NCBI GenBank assembly: GCA_010645155.1
Contig: JAAGOF010000081.1
Coordinates: forward strand, 607,537-671,536
Origin: Tigriopus japonicus
Lineage: Eukaryota > Arthropoda > Copepoda > Harpacticoida > Harpacticidae
DNA: 64,000 nt
Direction of reading: 5' to 3'
Part shown: piece after piece, positions 1 through 12,400 of the stretch
How the letters are laid out: each line of letters opens with the position of its first letter
Position numbering within the stretch: position 1 is the stretch's first letter
Translations under genes and position numbers: made by a program
The notes under the pieces: generated by a model
What the model was told of the DNA's origin: nothing
Seen by the model: the letters and a program-made list of their open reading frames with translations, nothing else
The model's database searches: none

Positions 1-3000
1 CATATGACAGTTCTGGCCAAGCTAAGAGTGCCAAAGGTCTTATGAATGTTTGGATCCTCCGAGAAAATGGAACCAAAGAAGAGAACCAAGCCAGTGTTGA
101 CGCCGCAGCATTTGATTGGGAGACCGTGTTCATCAACCTTGTTGTAGGAGATGGAGTTCCACCTGGTCTCCCAAATGGCACAGAAATGTATGTAAAATAT
201 TTTTGTTATTTATTATAATAAAGAGCTTTAATCATTGCCTTGGTGCTTCCAGGTATGGATTGGCCGAGAGAAGCTACAATGATGAGATTGATGGGGCTGT
301 CAATAGTAATCTCCTACTTTTCTTGGTTGGTTTTGGCTTCATTTTCATTTACATCGCAGTTGTTCTGGGTCGATGGAACTGCATGGAACAAAGGGTAAAG
401 TTACAAGAATTGCAAATAAAAGTTAAACCTGAGTTATTAACAAAATGTGGCTCTTTTTAGGTTCTCTTATCTTTGATGGGAATCTTGGTGATTGGTCTGT
501 CCATTTTCGCCTCTTTTGGACTATGCTTCTATATGAGAATTTTCTATGCCGATATGCATCCCATCATTCCTTTCCTATTACTTGGCATTGGAGTGGATGA
601 CATGTTTGTGATTGTGCAGGTAGATATTTGCCCGGAAAAATAATGATATAGATAGATTAGTAAATGAAGTCAGAGCACGGTTTGTTCCCAAACACGGTGT
701 TCCGAATGGCGTTTTAGGTTTGAATCAAAATACCCAAAAACACCATGGCACTATTTGAACCCACAATTCAATGGGGAACAGCTTTACTTTTATTGTGTTA
801 TATAAGATTAGCTCCAGGAAAAAAGTTTTATACCTAAAAACCTATTAAATATAACATTTTTAACAAACTATTTAATCCATATTTAGAGACCATTTAGTTA
901 CCTAATGAATTCAAATTGAATAAAAATTCATTCAGCAACAGCTGAGTTATTTGACTTTGAATGGTCCGTTTTTGACCCCAAAAAGCCGAAAAACGTTACA
1001 GTTATATGAAAAAACAAATTCCCAAAGATTTCACATAGCTTTTCAATATTGCAAAAATAATTGACTTTTTCAGTTTTGGAACTTATGTCAAAATAGCTCA
1101 AAATATGAAAAAATATCACTTAAAATGCACTTAAATAAGATTTTTGGAAAGTTATTTTCATAACAATTTAGGGTACGCTATGATGTGTGTTGTGCCAAAA
1201 TTACAAATAAAAATGTCTAACAGAGGCATATCCAAAATTACGATTTCTAGAAGGACCATGTTCAAAATGGACTAAAATCGAAACTTGAAACATTAACCGA
1301 TTTCTTCAAAACTTTAAATTATTACCCAACTTTGAGTGTCTTTGATACTCAAAAGTTTTTTTATTGGAAAATGTATTTTAAATACATTTTAAGTGATATT
1401 TTTTCTTATTTTGAGCTATTTTGACATAAGTTCCAAAAGTCAAAAAAAACATTTATTTTTGCAATATTGAAAAGCTATGTGAAATCTTTGGGAATTTGTT
1501 TGTTCATATAACTGTAGCGTTTTTCGGCTTTTTGGGGTCAAAAATGGACCATTCAAAGTCAAATAACTCAGTTACTGCTGAATGAATTTTTATTCAATTT
1601 GAATTCATTAGGTAACTAAATGGTTTCTAAATATGGATTAAATAGTTTGTTAAAAAATGATATATTTAATAGGTTTTTAGGTATATAACTTTTTCCCTGG
1701 ACCTAATCTTGTATAATACAATAAAAGTAAAGTTGTTCCCCATTGAATTGTGGGTCCAAAAATTGCCATGGTGTCTTTGGGTATTTTGATTCAAACCTAA
1801 AACGCCATTCGGAACACCGTGCAAAGTTATGATAGAGATGCCAACTCTGCCTAATTTCTACGTTTCCTTTTCAAAGAGTGGAGGGTAATGAATTTATACG
1901 AGAATAATTTAGTTTAGGAATTATATTTCTTGAACTATTTATACTGAAAACTGGACTAGTTTCCTGTACTTACCATGAACTGAACTTATCCCGTTTGGTT
2001 TATTAATATTCGTCTAATGAATTGGGCTCATTCACACACTAACATTATTCAGCTGTTGTCCATTAAATTAGCAAGAATGTCGATTCTAGAAATATCTATG
2101 GATTTGCTCACCTAGAGAGCAGATGTCAAAAACAAGTTTTGCGCGTTCATGATCAAATCTTGGAGAAAAAAAGCTTATGAAAACTATTCATCTTTCAGGG
2201 GGTACTTTTCTTAGAGTATATGTGGTTTAATCGTTCTAGACCCAAATATATTGAGACTTGAAAACATGGTTTCTTGGCCAGGCAGTTGAACTAGGGATGG
2301 GCGAGAAGCCGGTGTCAGTGTCGAGTTGTCGATACCGACACCGGCTTTTCTAACTTTCGGTGTTAATGTCGACACCGGCCTTTTGTGTCGAAATCTACAA
2401 GGTTGCGTGATTTTTTCTAAAATACGAAAAATGTACAACATAAATACTTTTACAGCCGGTGTCGGTGTCGAGGTCCGTGTCGACACCGGTGTCGGTGTCA
2501 GTGTCAACTTTGACAATTTGGCCGGTGTCGATGGCGGTATCGATGTCAAAAATGCCGGTATCACCCATCCCTAAGTTGAAGTATTATCAAAAATAAACTT
2601 TATTCATTCTTTAAAGATCTTGTAAACATGGAAATTTTGCCAGTTACCCTGAAGTATAAAAAACTTTATCATTTGCTTTAGAAAATATTCACGTGCTAAA
2701 ATATTTGAGTTTAAGTTACCTACATTATGCTCTTGACAATCGTGTATATTCTGAATCTCGAAACCACCTGAAATGTGCGTATATTTATTAGTGATGGACC
2801 GAGAGCGCTTTCGGCCGGCCGAAATTTCGGTTTCGGTTTCGGTTAGTCCTACCGAAACTGAAAGCAGACAAGCACTATATAAAATAGAGTTTGACAACAA
2901 AATCGAAAAAAAAAATTGGTCCAAAAACCTCTAAAATTTAAGTTAAAAGATTTTTCAAAATTTGCGACTACCCAACATCGAACACATTCTAATTTTTAAG

Positions 3001-6000
3001 GTGGATTTTGCATTTGAACAATTTTGTAAATAGGGAACACTCCTTTCGGTTTCGGTTTCGGTTTCGGTTAAGCCCTCTTTCGGCCGAAACTTTCGGTTTC
3101 GGTTATGAGCCCTTTCGGTCCATCACTATTATTTATCAAACTACTGTACATATCGATCTGATTTTTTTTTTCAGTCCCTTGAAAATCTGACGCCGAAACA
3201 AAAATCATTACCAGTGCCTCAAAGAATTGGTTTGACCATGAAACACGCTGGAGTCTCAATAACAGTCACCTCTTTGACCGACATGGCCGCTTTTCTCATT
3301 GGATCTAGCTCGGTAGGCCAAAATCGCTTTCCTTTCGGATTTTTAAACTAATGGTAACTTTACTCATTTTCTCAGAGTATGCCTATTTTGCGAACATTTT
3401 GTCTTTTTGCTGCCATTGGAGTTTTGTTTTTGTACATCTTTGCCAGTACATTCTTCGTAGCGTAAGTAACTTTTGGTCATTTCGAATATAACATTTTATC
3501 TACTTTCACTTTCTTCCCTTCATCAGTTGTCTAGCTCTTGATGAAGGAAGAATTGATGCCAGAAAGCCTTGTGGATGTTGTTCCAGACCTAAACCATCAG
3601 ATTGGAAGCCCAATTCTGTCAGTCAAATTGAACTTGGTAAACTTGTATTTGAAAAGGGCATCAGCAAATACCTGTTCAAACTTCCAGTTCAGGTAGGAGA
3701 TCTTTAGAAATCTTCATAAACCAATGCTGATTCATTTCTTTGTCACAGATTTCGGTAATAGTCATTGTTCTGGCTGCATTTGGCTCCGGAATCTACGGTA
3801 TAACGCAAATGAAATTGGATTACAACTCTATTTGGTACATGAGGAAGAGCTCTTATCAAGTTGGTTTTTATGACGCTACTGCTCGACTCTTTCCAGACAA
3901 TGGCGAACGAGTCCAAGTATATATTGGTAAGTTCTATTGGCGTGCTGAAATCCTGGAGAAGGAGTTATGTTGTGTTAGAACGGAATATTAGCTTTTTAAT
4001 CAAATGAGAACCAGGACATCGAAGCTAATTTATGAATAACTTATGAACTACCATTTGAATAATGATCCTGAAATTTTTAAGTCAAATAAAGGTAATTGCA
4101 ATTTATTGCATCCTTAACGATGTAGTTCAGATTTCTCAAATAAAACTTGCAGTTACACAATAACATTCAAAAAGGCATGCTATTTTAAGGTTATTCATAA
4201 TACGATCACAGATTAACTGATTATTTTGCCATCTGCAGTGTTGTTCTAAAATTAGTATATAAAGGGCCAACACATTAAATTTTCAGGTTTGCATGTGTAC
4301 TCACAATATGAAACGAAATAGCTTCAAAGTTGAAATTGATAGAATGATAATAATGTGAGATATTTAGAAATAAAATTTCTTTGTTCTCGCTTTTTTCGAA
4401 ACATACTTTATTTTTTTTTTCAAAAGACCTAATAAATATCTTAAAGAAGAATATTTTTTAACGTTTAAAAATCCGAACATTTGAACGCAAAAAAATAAAT
4501 TTGAAAGAAATTATTAATGTAAATGATAAATTTTCGAGTTGTAGGAGTAAAAATTGTAAACAATTACTATTCTCCATGTGATATTTTTGTTACATCTATT
4601 CTTTACCAAACTTTAATTGATATAGGTAATTGCAAAACGAAAAATAGTCTAGTTTGAAAAAAATGACCTTATTTTCAGGACAAATCGACTATTGGAATCA
4701 CTTAGAGTCGCTTTTAAAAGTGAAGGAAACCTTAAATGAGAACGCGTACATCCGTGAAGGTTCTATTCAGTATTGGTTCGACACATTTTACAACGATTTC
4801 TGCATTCCAAATGAAGAGGTTATCGACGATTTTGCTGGCTTTGAAGGATTCCACAAAGAAGATGTCCAACTAAACTGCTCCTCTGGTATTGTTTTACTTA
4901 TGTAAATTATCCATACAAGGACCTTACCCATCGTAACCTCTACTTTTCCAGAATTGGGGTTCAAGCAAAACTTTCTAATGTTCCTGGATCAAAATCGAAA
5001 CTTTTATCAAGATCTGAAATTCAACGTTTCTTTGGAGGATGAGGATCCATTGAATCTGTGGAATTCCGGAGCATTCGAGATCACGGTAGGATTGAGGTTG
5101 AAATGGTAATTTTGAGGTTAAGGATTAATGTGTATTGTTACTTTAGGCGTCACGAGCCAATTTTCAACATAGTGAATTGCAAAACACAACGATTCAAAAC
5201 ATAGCCATGGATCAAGTTAAGAATGAAATGAGTGCAGTTCAATTCGATGGAGAAGATTTTTCCACCCCAATCGTTTACGGGTTCATGTACATTCAATGGG
5301 AAGCCAACAAGGTAAGTAAGTCATCATGTCATTGCTTTTGTGAAACTTCTTGCATTTGCGTGAGGAAAGGTGCAGCAAAATGAAAGACAGTTTGGAGATT
5401 TTTAATAGACATTTTTGAGAGGTCCATCATTAATTTCTCATTAAGTGCAAGGTGACAAGAATTGGTAGAAGTAACCATGCTCAAGTATAGTGGTAATTGT
5501 TTTGTCACTAAAGGGCGAGCTCCTTCATTCTATGCTTAACCCAAAATTGCACCGTTAGATATGTCTTTGCTCAATGGATGAGTGTAATCGAACGAATTCA
5601 GCTAGGGATTCTGCAAAATGACTAGGGATGGGTCAGAACAAGGTTCAGCCATTTCAGAGTTTTAGTTTGCTACTTGAGGAACAAATTCTTATTTGAATTG
5701 ATTATCAAAATGAAGAAAACGAGTGGGGCTCACGAGTTTTGATTAAATTTTATGGAGGGCGAGTCTCGACTCCGACGCATCCCTAGCCATTTTGGCCCCA
5801 GAATCCCCAGCTGAATTCGTTCGATTACTCTCATCCAAAATATTGAAGCTCACAAAAATACCTTTTTATCCGTTTTTCAGAACATCGTCTCGGAGTTGAT
5901 TCGCAATCTGGTGTTGACTTTTGCCACCATTGTTGTCGTGACCTTATTCCTGGTGGCCAACATCCGAGTGTCTTTGTTTGTGCTCATTTGCGTGGTCTTC

Positions 6001-7779
6001 ACAGTAGCCAATGTTTGTGGGTTTGCTCATTTCATGGGCCTCACTATTGAAATAGTTACTTCTCTGATCCTCATCTTGAGCTGTGGATTGGCTTTAGACT
6101 ACGCAGCACACATTGGAGTCGCATATCTTTGTGCCAAAGGCCACACAAGAAAAGGTACGAATATCTTCGAGGTTGGAGTGATTTGAAATCAACTTATTCC
6201 GTTTGAAATAGTTTTTTGTGGTTTACGTGTTTCTTTTTTGTTTCTGACAGTACTTCAGTTGTTGATGGTGCCACTTTTGAAATGCGATATCTTGACATTC
6301 TTTTTTTTTTTTTTAAGTCTGAGTTGGTGCTTTTTTTCACGGCACTTGCCCAAACAAGTAATTCGTTAATAAAAACGGGCATAAAGTGCAAATAAATATG
6401 GGTTTTACTTTCTAAAACTTGTACAAAACTAGCCCAAAATCGTGACCAATATAAAGTGCAGAAAAGGTCGAAATCGCAAATAGATCCCAAAAAATTGCAA
6501 AAAAAAAACAAATTTCTTTTAAATAAAGGCCTAGATCCTTTTTTGTCTTCCTATTTTTCAGTCTTGATATTATTTTTCAAAGCAGCGCTAAAATTTCTCG
6601 GAATGTGACATGAAACCACGGGAGAAGCGCCATTTTTTGCAATGGGGTTTACTTGCAAAATGTAACGGGCAATCACTTGGTAAAAGCTTTACAAACGAAT
6701 AAATATGAAGGACAATTCTGTCAAACGTGCTTATTAGTGAATAGCTAGAAATTCATTCGTGGTCATTAAGACAAATCGCAATAAAATTCATGTTTGTGTC
6801 AATATTTTATCAAATCATCAAAACGGACAAATTTTTGCCCCTTGCAATTACAGCTTTCCTAAAATGGTGGGCCATTACTCAATCAAAACATAAAAATGTA
6901 ATGAATTACGGTAATTCCAAAAAAAAAAATATCATTACTAGGGACCCAGTTTTTAGGCAACATAATACTTATTGACGTGAAAAATATTAATTGGAAAATG
7001 ACGATAGTCAAAATAAGCCAATAACTTTTGATTTACGAATAACTCTTAATTTTAACAACAATAGTTTCAATGGAAAAATACGGAATATGAACAGGACGGA
7101 GTGTACTTTGGTATAACACTGAAGCTATGGCTTCCTGTATCCTAATTCAATAGCATTTTTTGAAATGTTTATTTTAACCTCGATCTTATAACAAAGGAAA
7201 CTTGTCCAAGTCTCAAAGTTTTGTCTTGCAATTCAATTTTCAGAATCAATAGATTGTTAAAATATCAAAATTAGCAAACGCTTTTATTTTACAGTTTTAG
7301 ACAGAAGAACTCTCGGCCAATTGACCACCTTCTCTGTTTTGTTACCTTTCATGCAAAACAACTATGCCAAAGCCCAGTTTCATATTTGTAAGCTATCAAT
7401 ACTAATGTTGCCTGTCTTATTTTCTTCAGAAAAAGCCAAAGAAGCTGTTGTTTCCATGGGAACAGCTGTGTTTCACGGTGGCTTCAGTACGTTTACTGCC
7501 TTCGTTCTCTTGGCCTTCAGCGACTCTTACATCTTTACCACCTTCTTCAAGATGTTCGCCATGGTCGTCACTTTTGGCCTTTTTCATGGGATCGTGTTCC
7601 TTAGTGTTTTGTTGAGCCTGTTTGGTCCTGTATTTGATACTGACGAGGGATCAGAACCGGTTTTTAACCCAGTGTCGCCAGATTCTCCATCTAATTTGAA
7701 ATTAAAGACAAGTCCAGTGTTGCCAAATGGCAATTCTGACTCTCTACCCACCGAATCACACGTCGTTGAAAAGTTTTGA
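1..7779 (+). CDS. Patched domain-containing (PTCHD/patched-related) membrane protein, 3' part
   Basis: RND-superfamily multi-pass membrane protein with a sterol-sensing-like domain. Exons read as 3-187 (start cut off by the window), 253-394, 461-619, 3175-3312, 3376-3461, 3527-3692, 3749-3926, 4679-4885, 4952-5085, 5147-5311, 5881-6154 and 7430-7779. All junctions are GT..AG and keep one frame for about 727 codons to the TGA at 7777. Exons 2-5 hold the first transmembrane block, with LGIGVDDMFVIVQ, the RND-type motif with paired acidic residues in TM4. Exons 7-10 form a large extracellular loop. Exon 11 holds the second block with SCGLALDYAAHIG, and exon 12 the last helices (FHGGFSTFTAFVLLAFSDSY) and a polar tail. 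This order matches invertebrate patched-related proteins rather than Patched itself or NPC1. Family assignment is strong; substrate and role are unknown. Roughly 150-250 N-terminal residues should lie left of the window. Confidence 0.93.
693..1821. mobile_element. Long fold-back element in Patched-gene intron 3
   Basis: Two arms of about 435 bp (693-1127 and 1388-1821) are near-perfect reverse complements. Each outer end reads CACGGTGTTCCGAATGGCG inward. A loop of about 260 bp separates them. The short reading frame at 928-1119 has a mirror image in the other arm and is not a gene. No clear target duplication was found, so the superfamily is open. It lies in the sense intron of the Patched-like gene, so the pre-mRNA could form a hairpin of more than 400 bp. 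Confidence 0.85.
1822..2291. other. Intron sequence, nothing recognised
   Basis: AT-rich part of intron 3 between two mobile elements. No coding signal or repeat was seen. Confidence 0.6.
2292..2573. mobile_element. hAT-type MITE with GTGTCG word array
   Basis: Ends are TAGGGATGGG and its complement CCCATCCCTA. They are flanked by AGTTGAAC (2284-2291) and AGTTGAAG (2574-2581), a 7/8 match to an 8-bp target duplication, which is the hAT signature. The body is a degenerate array of the hexamer GTGTCG and its complement CGACAC. Another copy begins at 41059. The short reading frames on both strands here are by-products of the hexamer array. Confidence 0.85.
2789..3128. mobile_element. hAT-type MITE with TTTCGG word array
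   Basis: The TIR is TAGTGATGGACCGA, matched at the right end by TCGGTCCATCACTA. Flanks ATATTTAT and TTATTTAT agree at 7 of 8 positions. Both subterminal zones are built of TTTCGG/CCGAAA hexamers around a unique AT-rich centre. The right end lies 46 bp before the acceptor of exon 4. A second copy in the same orientation is at 40709-41054. Confidence 0.9.
3927..4678. other. Intron 7 of the Patched-like gene
   Basis: AT-rich intron between exons ending at 3926 and starting at 4679. No repeat or gene was seen in it. Confidence 0.6.
5575..5837. mobile_element. Palindromic MITE, 263 bp, copy 1
   Basis: The ends are inverted repeats beginning TGGATGAGTGTAATCGAACG and running about 60 bp inward, through GGCCAAAATG and CTAGGGATG. 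A second copy in the opposite orientation is at 30858-31124. Each copy has one inner end reading GATGGGTC and the other GATGCGTC, which sets orientation. No reliable target duplication was found. It lies in intron 10 of the Patched-like gene. Confidence 0.85.
6155..7429. other. Intron 11 of the Patched-like gene
   Basis: Mostly AT-rich sequence without a gene. A stretch near 6378-6485, with GGGCATAAAGTGCAAATAAA and AAAGTGCAG words, resembles the ends of the hAT-type element at 54933-56212. It may be an eroded fragment of that family. An open stretch at 7321-7429 precedes the exon 12 acceptor but is not needed for frame continuity. Confidence 0.45.
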
Positions 7780-7909
7780 ATGCTCATCAAATTTCATTTG
7801 TGATATCATGTTTTATTTAAAGAACTCTTATCCCACTTTGTTTTCGAAAACTGTAGTTTCCACCTATTGTTTCGTGAATAGTTATAACAAAGTTGTCAGA
7901 ATTCATAGC

Positions 7910-7915
7910 AATAAA
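7910..7915 (+). terminator. AATAAA poly(A) signal of the Patched-like gene
   Basis: Canonical AATAAA 131 bp after the stop codon at 7777-7779; the nearest one downstream on the plus strand. Confidence 0.7.
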
Positions 7916-8115
7916 TAGACAGTGCAACAAAACTTGTTTGTCATTACTCCGTAATAAATATCATCGCAGATAGACTTGCATATGAATTGAAAAGAAATGG
8001 AAATGAAAATTCTACCTTCCCGAATTTTAATGTGTAAAAATGTTAAGGGTATCTTAAAAATGCAAGGTTCATAAGAAAAGACCATAAAATAGTGTTGCTG
8101 AAAATTCTCAAAGTA

Positions 8116-9016
8116 CAGCGTGGCCCAAAATTGGCTTTACACAGTTTTCCGAATCTTTTTTATATAAAAATTTTAATTTGGCATCTTTTCTTACATGGAC
8201 TGAACGTGCAAAACAAAGGTGAATCAAACGGTGCCAAAAATAACAACATCAAAGCAAGTCCCAAGGAGTTATTCTTCGACAAAGAGGACAACAAATACCC
8301 CTTGTTCCACGCCCGATTCATCAATTCCAATCAGTAAGTAATTACCTCATTAATTAGGGCAATTTGCAGGCTTTTTTCACTTAATAACATTGCAAATGAC
8401 TATCCAGACTATCGTGATACTTGGCTTGACTCGACCTCGACGCAAACCTCTGACTCCATGGCCAACCTTGATGACAACACCAAGATCAAGATCGTGGCCC
8501 TCAGGGAAGCAGGCCACAGTGCCATCTCCATTGCCAAGGACTTCAATGTGTCCAGACAGACTGTGTCGAGTGTTTTCAAGAGGTATCAGAAGAGAGGCAC
8601 GGTCAAGACAGCCCAGGGCAAGGGAAGGAAGAGGACGGTCAGGACAGTGCCGAACCGGCAGAGGCTGCCGGAGATGGACACGTTCCTGATGCTGCTGTTG
8701 TCCTTCCGCCTGATCATCTCCTGCAGCCTCTTCCGGTTCGACACTGTCCTGGCCGTCCTCTTCCTGCAAATTGCCCTAATTAATGAGGTAATTACATACT
8801 GATTGGAATTGATGAATCGGGCGTGGAACAAGGGGTATTTGTTGTCCTCTTTGTCGAGGAATAACTCCTTGGGACTTGCTTTGATGTTGTTGTTTTTGGC
8901 ACCGTTTGATTCAGCTTTGCTTTGCGCGTTCAGTCCATAAAGGAAAGGTGCCAAATTCAAATTTTTATATAAGAAAAATTCGAAAAACTGTGTAAAGCCA
9001 ATTTTGGGCCACACTG
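8116..9016. mobile_element. Tc1/mariner-type element with 255-bp TIRs
   Basis: TIRs 8116-8370 and 8763-9016 are almost identical reverse complements starting CAG(C/T)GTGGCCCAAAATTGG. Each is flanked by TA, the Tc1/mariner target. The centre carries an N-terminal transposase fragment on the plus strand (8458-8670). Next to the right TIR lies an inverted copy of the following transposase segment. The right half is therefore a mirrored, extended version of the left, so the element cannot encode a full transposase. Confidence 0.9.
8458..8685 (+). pseudogene. Truncated Tc1-family transposase, helix-turn-helix domain
   Basis: The frame starts at the ATG at 8458 (MANLDDNTKIKIVALREAGH) and runs through a helix-turn-helix of the Tc1 DNA-binding type (SAISIAKDFNVSRQTVSSVF), then a basic GRKRTVR hook-like linker. 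After about 76 residues the homology stops, where the sequence turns back on itself. The remaining open frame is the reverse complement of the same gene. The minus strand at 8690-8764 continues the transposase reading (RKRTARTVSNRKRLQEMIRR). The catalytic DDE/D region is absent. It is more GC-rich than its surroundings, as expected of former coding sequence. Confidence 0.8.
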
Positions 9017-9489
9017 TAAAAGAGAAAATTCATTCATGTCAAATATTGTCATTAAGAATTGAAGTCTTATTAACGAATTCGGCCAATTCTTATTGTGAAA
9101 AAAATGAAAAAATCATGGCATTGTTTTCATACTTCATGATTACAAATAATCTTTTTAAACGCCTCAAATGCATTATTTTGAACAACACTTAGACCAAGAA
9201 TCCGCGTAATGCAAGGTCTTGTCCTTCGTCCTCAGACAATTTTGGGCCTGTTGTCTCGCAAACATTTCTTCCTTGATTCAAGTTGGATCCAAGCCAAACA
9301 AAAGTGACCCTGAATTCGAAAGTTACTTCTCTAAAAGTGAAGGGCGAAATATAAAACCCTGAACATTCGATGAGGCACTGTAGAGATGGAGGGAGGGAGG
9401 AAGGAAGGATAAGAACATGAGGCAAAAGTGAGTTTCCAAGGTGAAAGAAAATGTGCGTCGTTGCTTTAGTATGATTTCTGATTTGGAGC

Positions 9490-12400
9490 ATGCTCTTTCT
9501 CTCATGTCTGGGCACTTTGCTCCAAATCCTGATCTTGTTCCACCTTTGCTTTGAAGGTCTGAAATGGGGTCTTAGTACGAAATTCCCTTTGTGCATTGTG
9601 ACGAGCTCATCAATGTCGCCAGTGCTCAACAAAGGCGATATCATCTTGGTGTCCAATGCCTCACATCAACAATTCAACACTGGAGATATTGTGGTTTTTA
9701 AGGTACAATGAATAAGGTTAAGATGAAATGAATGTGTCCAGAATGATTTTGCACACTTTATGGGAAAGTAGAGTTCATTTGTCTTATTCATGCAAATCCT
9801 GAAATGGAAGGCTCAAAGATATCTATGCAAGTACTTTGAAAATCTTTTTTTCGACAATAGTGAACGGCTTTTTCTCAGTTTGTTTGCATACCCAGAAAGA
9901 CCTCTTATTTTACTTATTAATTCGTCACATTTTTAACAAAGTTTTAGTCATTCACTCCTGATTTTCAGTTTATGATTTCTAAAGTTATTTTAATTTTGGG
10001 ATTAGGGAATGAAGAAAAGAAAAGACATTTTGAAAAAATTAGTTTAGGTCTATTTAAATTAAATTCGGATTGGCCTTAAACTAAGTAATTGGTCAAACTA
10101 TTGCACTATGATAAAATTTACAAACATAAAGCGCCCCATCTAATTCAGAAACAGCTCGCACTTCCCATGATACGCATTTATTAGCAGATAGTAACGATCA
10201 ACAGAGTTGTGTCAATTATTTCTAAAATGTAATTAATTATAATTATTACATTGGTCTCAAAAGTAATTAAATACAATTACAATTACTTTACTTTCAAATG
10301 TAATTTATTAGAGTTACAATAAATTTCCAAAAGTAATTGAATTACAATCAATTACATTATTTTTTCAAACCAAGCTTTAACTCCTTTCTTTTCAAGTGCA
10401 AAATGTGCAAAGAGCATCACAAACCTGTGAGCTTTTTATGAATCAATTTACGGACCGAAAAATATTGGAAGGACAGGGGGAAAATCTGCGACGTTTCTAA
10501 TCGCAGAACTACTTGTGTAGGTGAAAATGTAATTGTAATTTGTAATTGAGAAATGTCAATTACATTGGCTCAAATGTAGTTAATTACAATTACAATTGTT
10601 CGGAAATGTAATTGCAATTACGTAATTGTAATTTCAATTACAATTACATCACAGGTCTGCCGACCAAGCATTAATAAAGGACGAACTGAAGTGTCTCAAA
10701 TGTTTTTGAGGGAATAGTCTTGGACCTGTATTTTTTGGCTGAATCAATAGGTATAAACCTCTCAACGATTGGCATGAAAAGCTTGACAATTGAAAAGGTA
10801 TTTTAATTATGTTCTATGCCAAACCCACCTGAAAGCACTTGTAGTTCCATTTGGAGTCCCTCTATGATCATCATCATTACCACGGCCACCAGATCCTTGT
10901 GAATTACATTTTACTACGTAATTACAAAAACTTGAGATTTGCGTGCAAAATGACAAGTGTGAAAAAAAATTCAAGACAATTAAAAAAAGTGTGGAATAAG
11001 GATTGCATATATCAAAACTATAAAACAGGCAGACAAAATCTATTTCAGTCGCAGCAAAACAGATTTACAGTGCATTCAAGCAAATCGTAGAACAGTGAAA
11101 ATTTAGCCAACTTGTGCAACTGCAGCATGCTCAACAGTAATGGGAACAAATTTTAATGACAAGCTATTCTTCAGCTAGATCTAAATGATTAAATAATGGG
11201 ACTGCTGTAGGGAGTGTGACAAGTCAAGGACAGCTTAATTTCTCAGGACGAGTTACAGAAATACAGCTTGCGACTTGTCATGGTACTAAAATGTGAGGTT
11301 CGTTCAACGAAGTGAATGTTCCGTTGATTTTTCATTGTAGTAACTAGGCCGTAAGTGGCGTTTTGTAATATAGCCTTCGTTGAGTCATCCTTGGACAGGC
11401 CTTCCTCTCCACATTGCCCAAGATGCCATAGTCCCCCATTTCTGGGCCTGGATGAGCCTTTGAGTTGTACAGATTCCAGCAAACACACATGTCATTTAAG
11501 TAGTTGACTTAGAGCCACGGCTTTAACATGGGCCTCATTCCACCTTAAGTTGGCTTCTGGGACCACAATGAGCCCCACCGGGAACCAAAATGAAGGCTAG
11601 TCTTCCCGTCATTTACCATAAATTCCAACACCATGGCCCTACTTGGATGCTTGTTTCTTTTGAGGTTAGTGATGTGTTTCGAACCAGGAGCGTTGCCAGT
11701 ATTGACTCGGAAGTTCGTCGCTGTTAAAAAGGGCAGGTTGTTTCGAACTTTTTCAAAAGACGTAAACAGGGACGAATATGGCAACACTCGAACTAGTTCG
11801 ATTTCGAGTTTCATCGATAGTTATAAATATGGATTTCGAGTTGGCAGTGCTGCCATATTTTATGGCAGATGAGGTCTTTTGCCTCTTGAAAAGTTTAGTC
11901 GTGGTCAGCTTTTTGACCCTAAAAACCAAAATGGCAAAACTCTGCCAAAAATCCAACTCGAAACTAGTGATGGGACGAGACGGTATTTCCAATACATGAG
12001 ACCAACTGATGCCGGTCTCAATTAATACATCTCAGAAGCTGGCATCAATACTGTATCAAGTCTTACGAACGAAATGACAGCTACAAAAGGTGTCCGCCAC
12101 CGATTGAACCTATTCGTATTTAACAATTTTGTTAAAGCGTGTAATCGAAATCTAACTCTCTTTTGAGGTATTTCTAATATGGATGGAGACCATGACCTTT
12201 ATTGACGCCGTATCAAATAGCTTTTTGACTGATATTGTCCGTTTCAATATGGTTCCTTTGATATTCAAATCTTAGTTGCTAGTCACACTTCTTAGCCAGG
12301 TTGACTAGAATGTGGTAATAATGTCGTGATTTGCCACCTGATTTCAATGTTGATGGGCATTAGCAAATGGAAATTTCAAATAATAACTGTGCACTAACGA

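Noticed and set aside
3008..3190. Frame with repeated Phe-Arg pairs
   Set aside because: It is a translation of TTTCGG hexamers in a MITE.
5614..5788. A separate hAT element (TAGGGATGGG ends) nested in the 263-bp palindrome
   Set aside because: Flanks of the inner ends are reverse complements, not direct repeats, and both genomic copies have it; the inner ends are simply part of the one TIR.
8092..8337. 81-codon frame entering the Tc1-type element
   Set aside because: It crosses the element boundary from flanking DNA, so it cannot be an original gene; the part inside the TIR is discussed as a finding.
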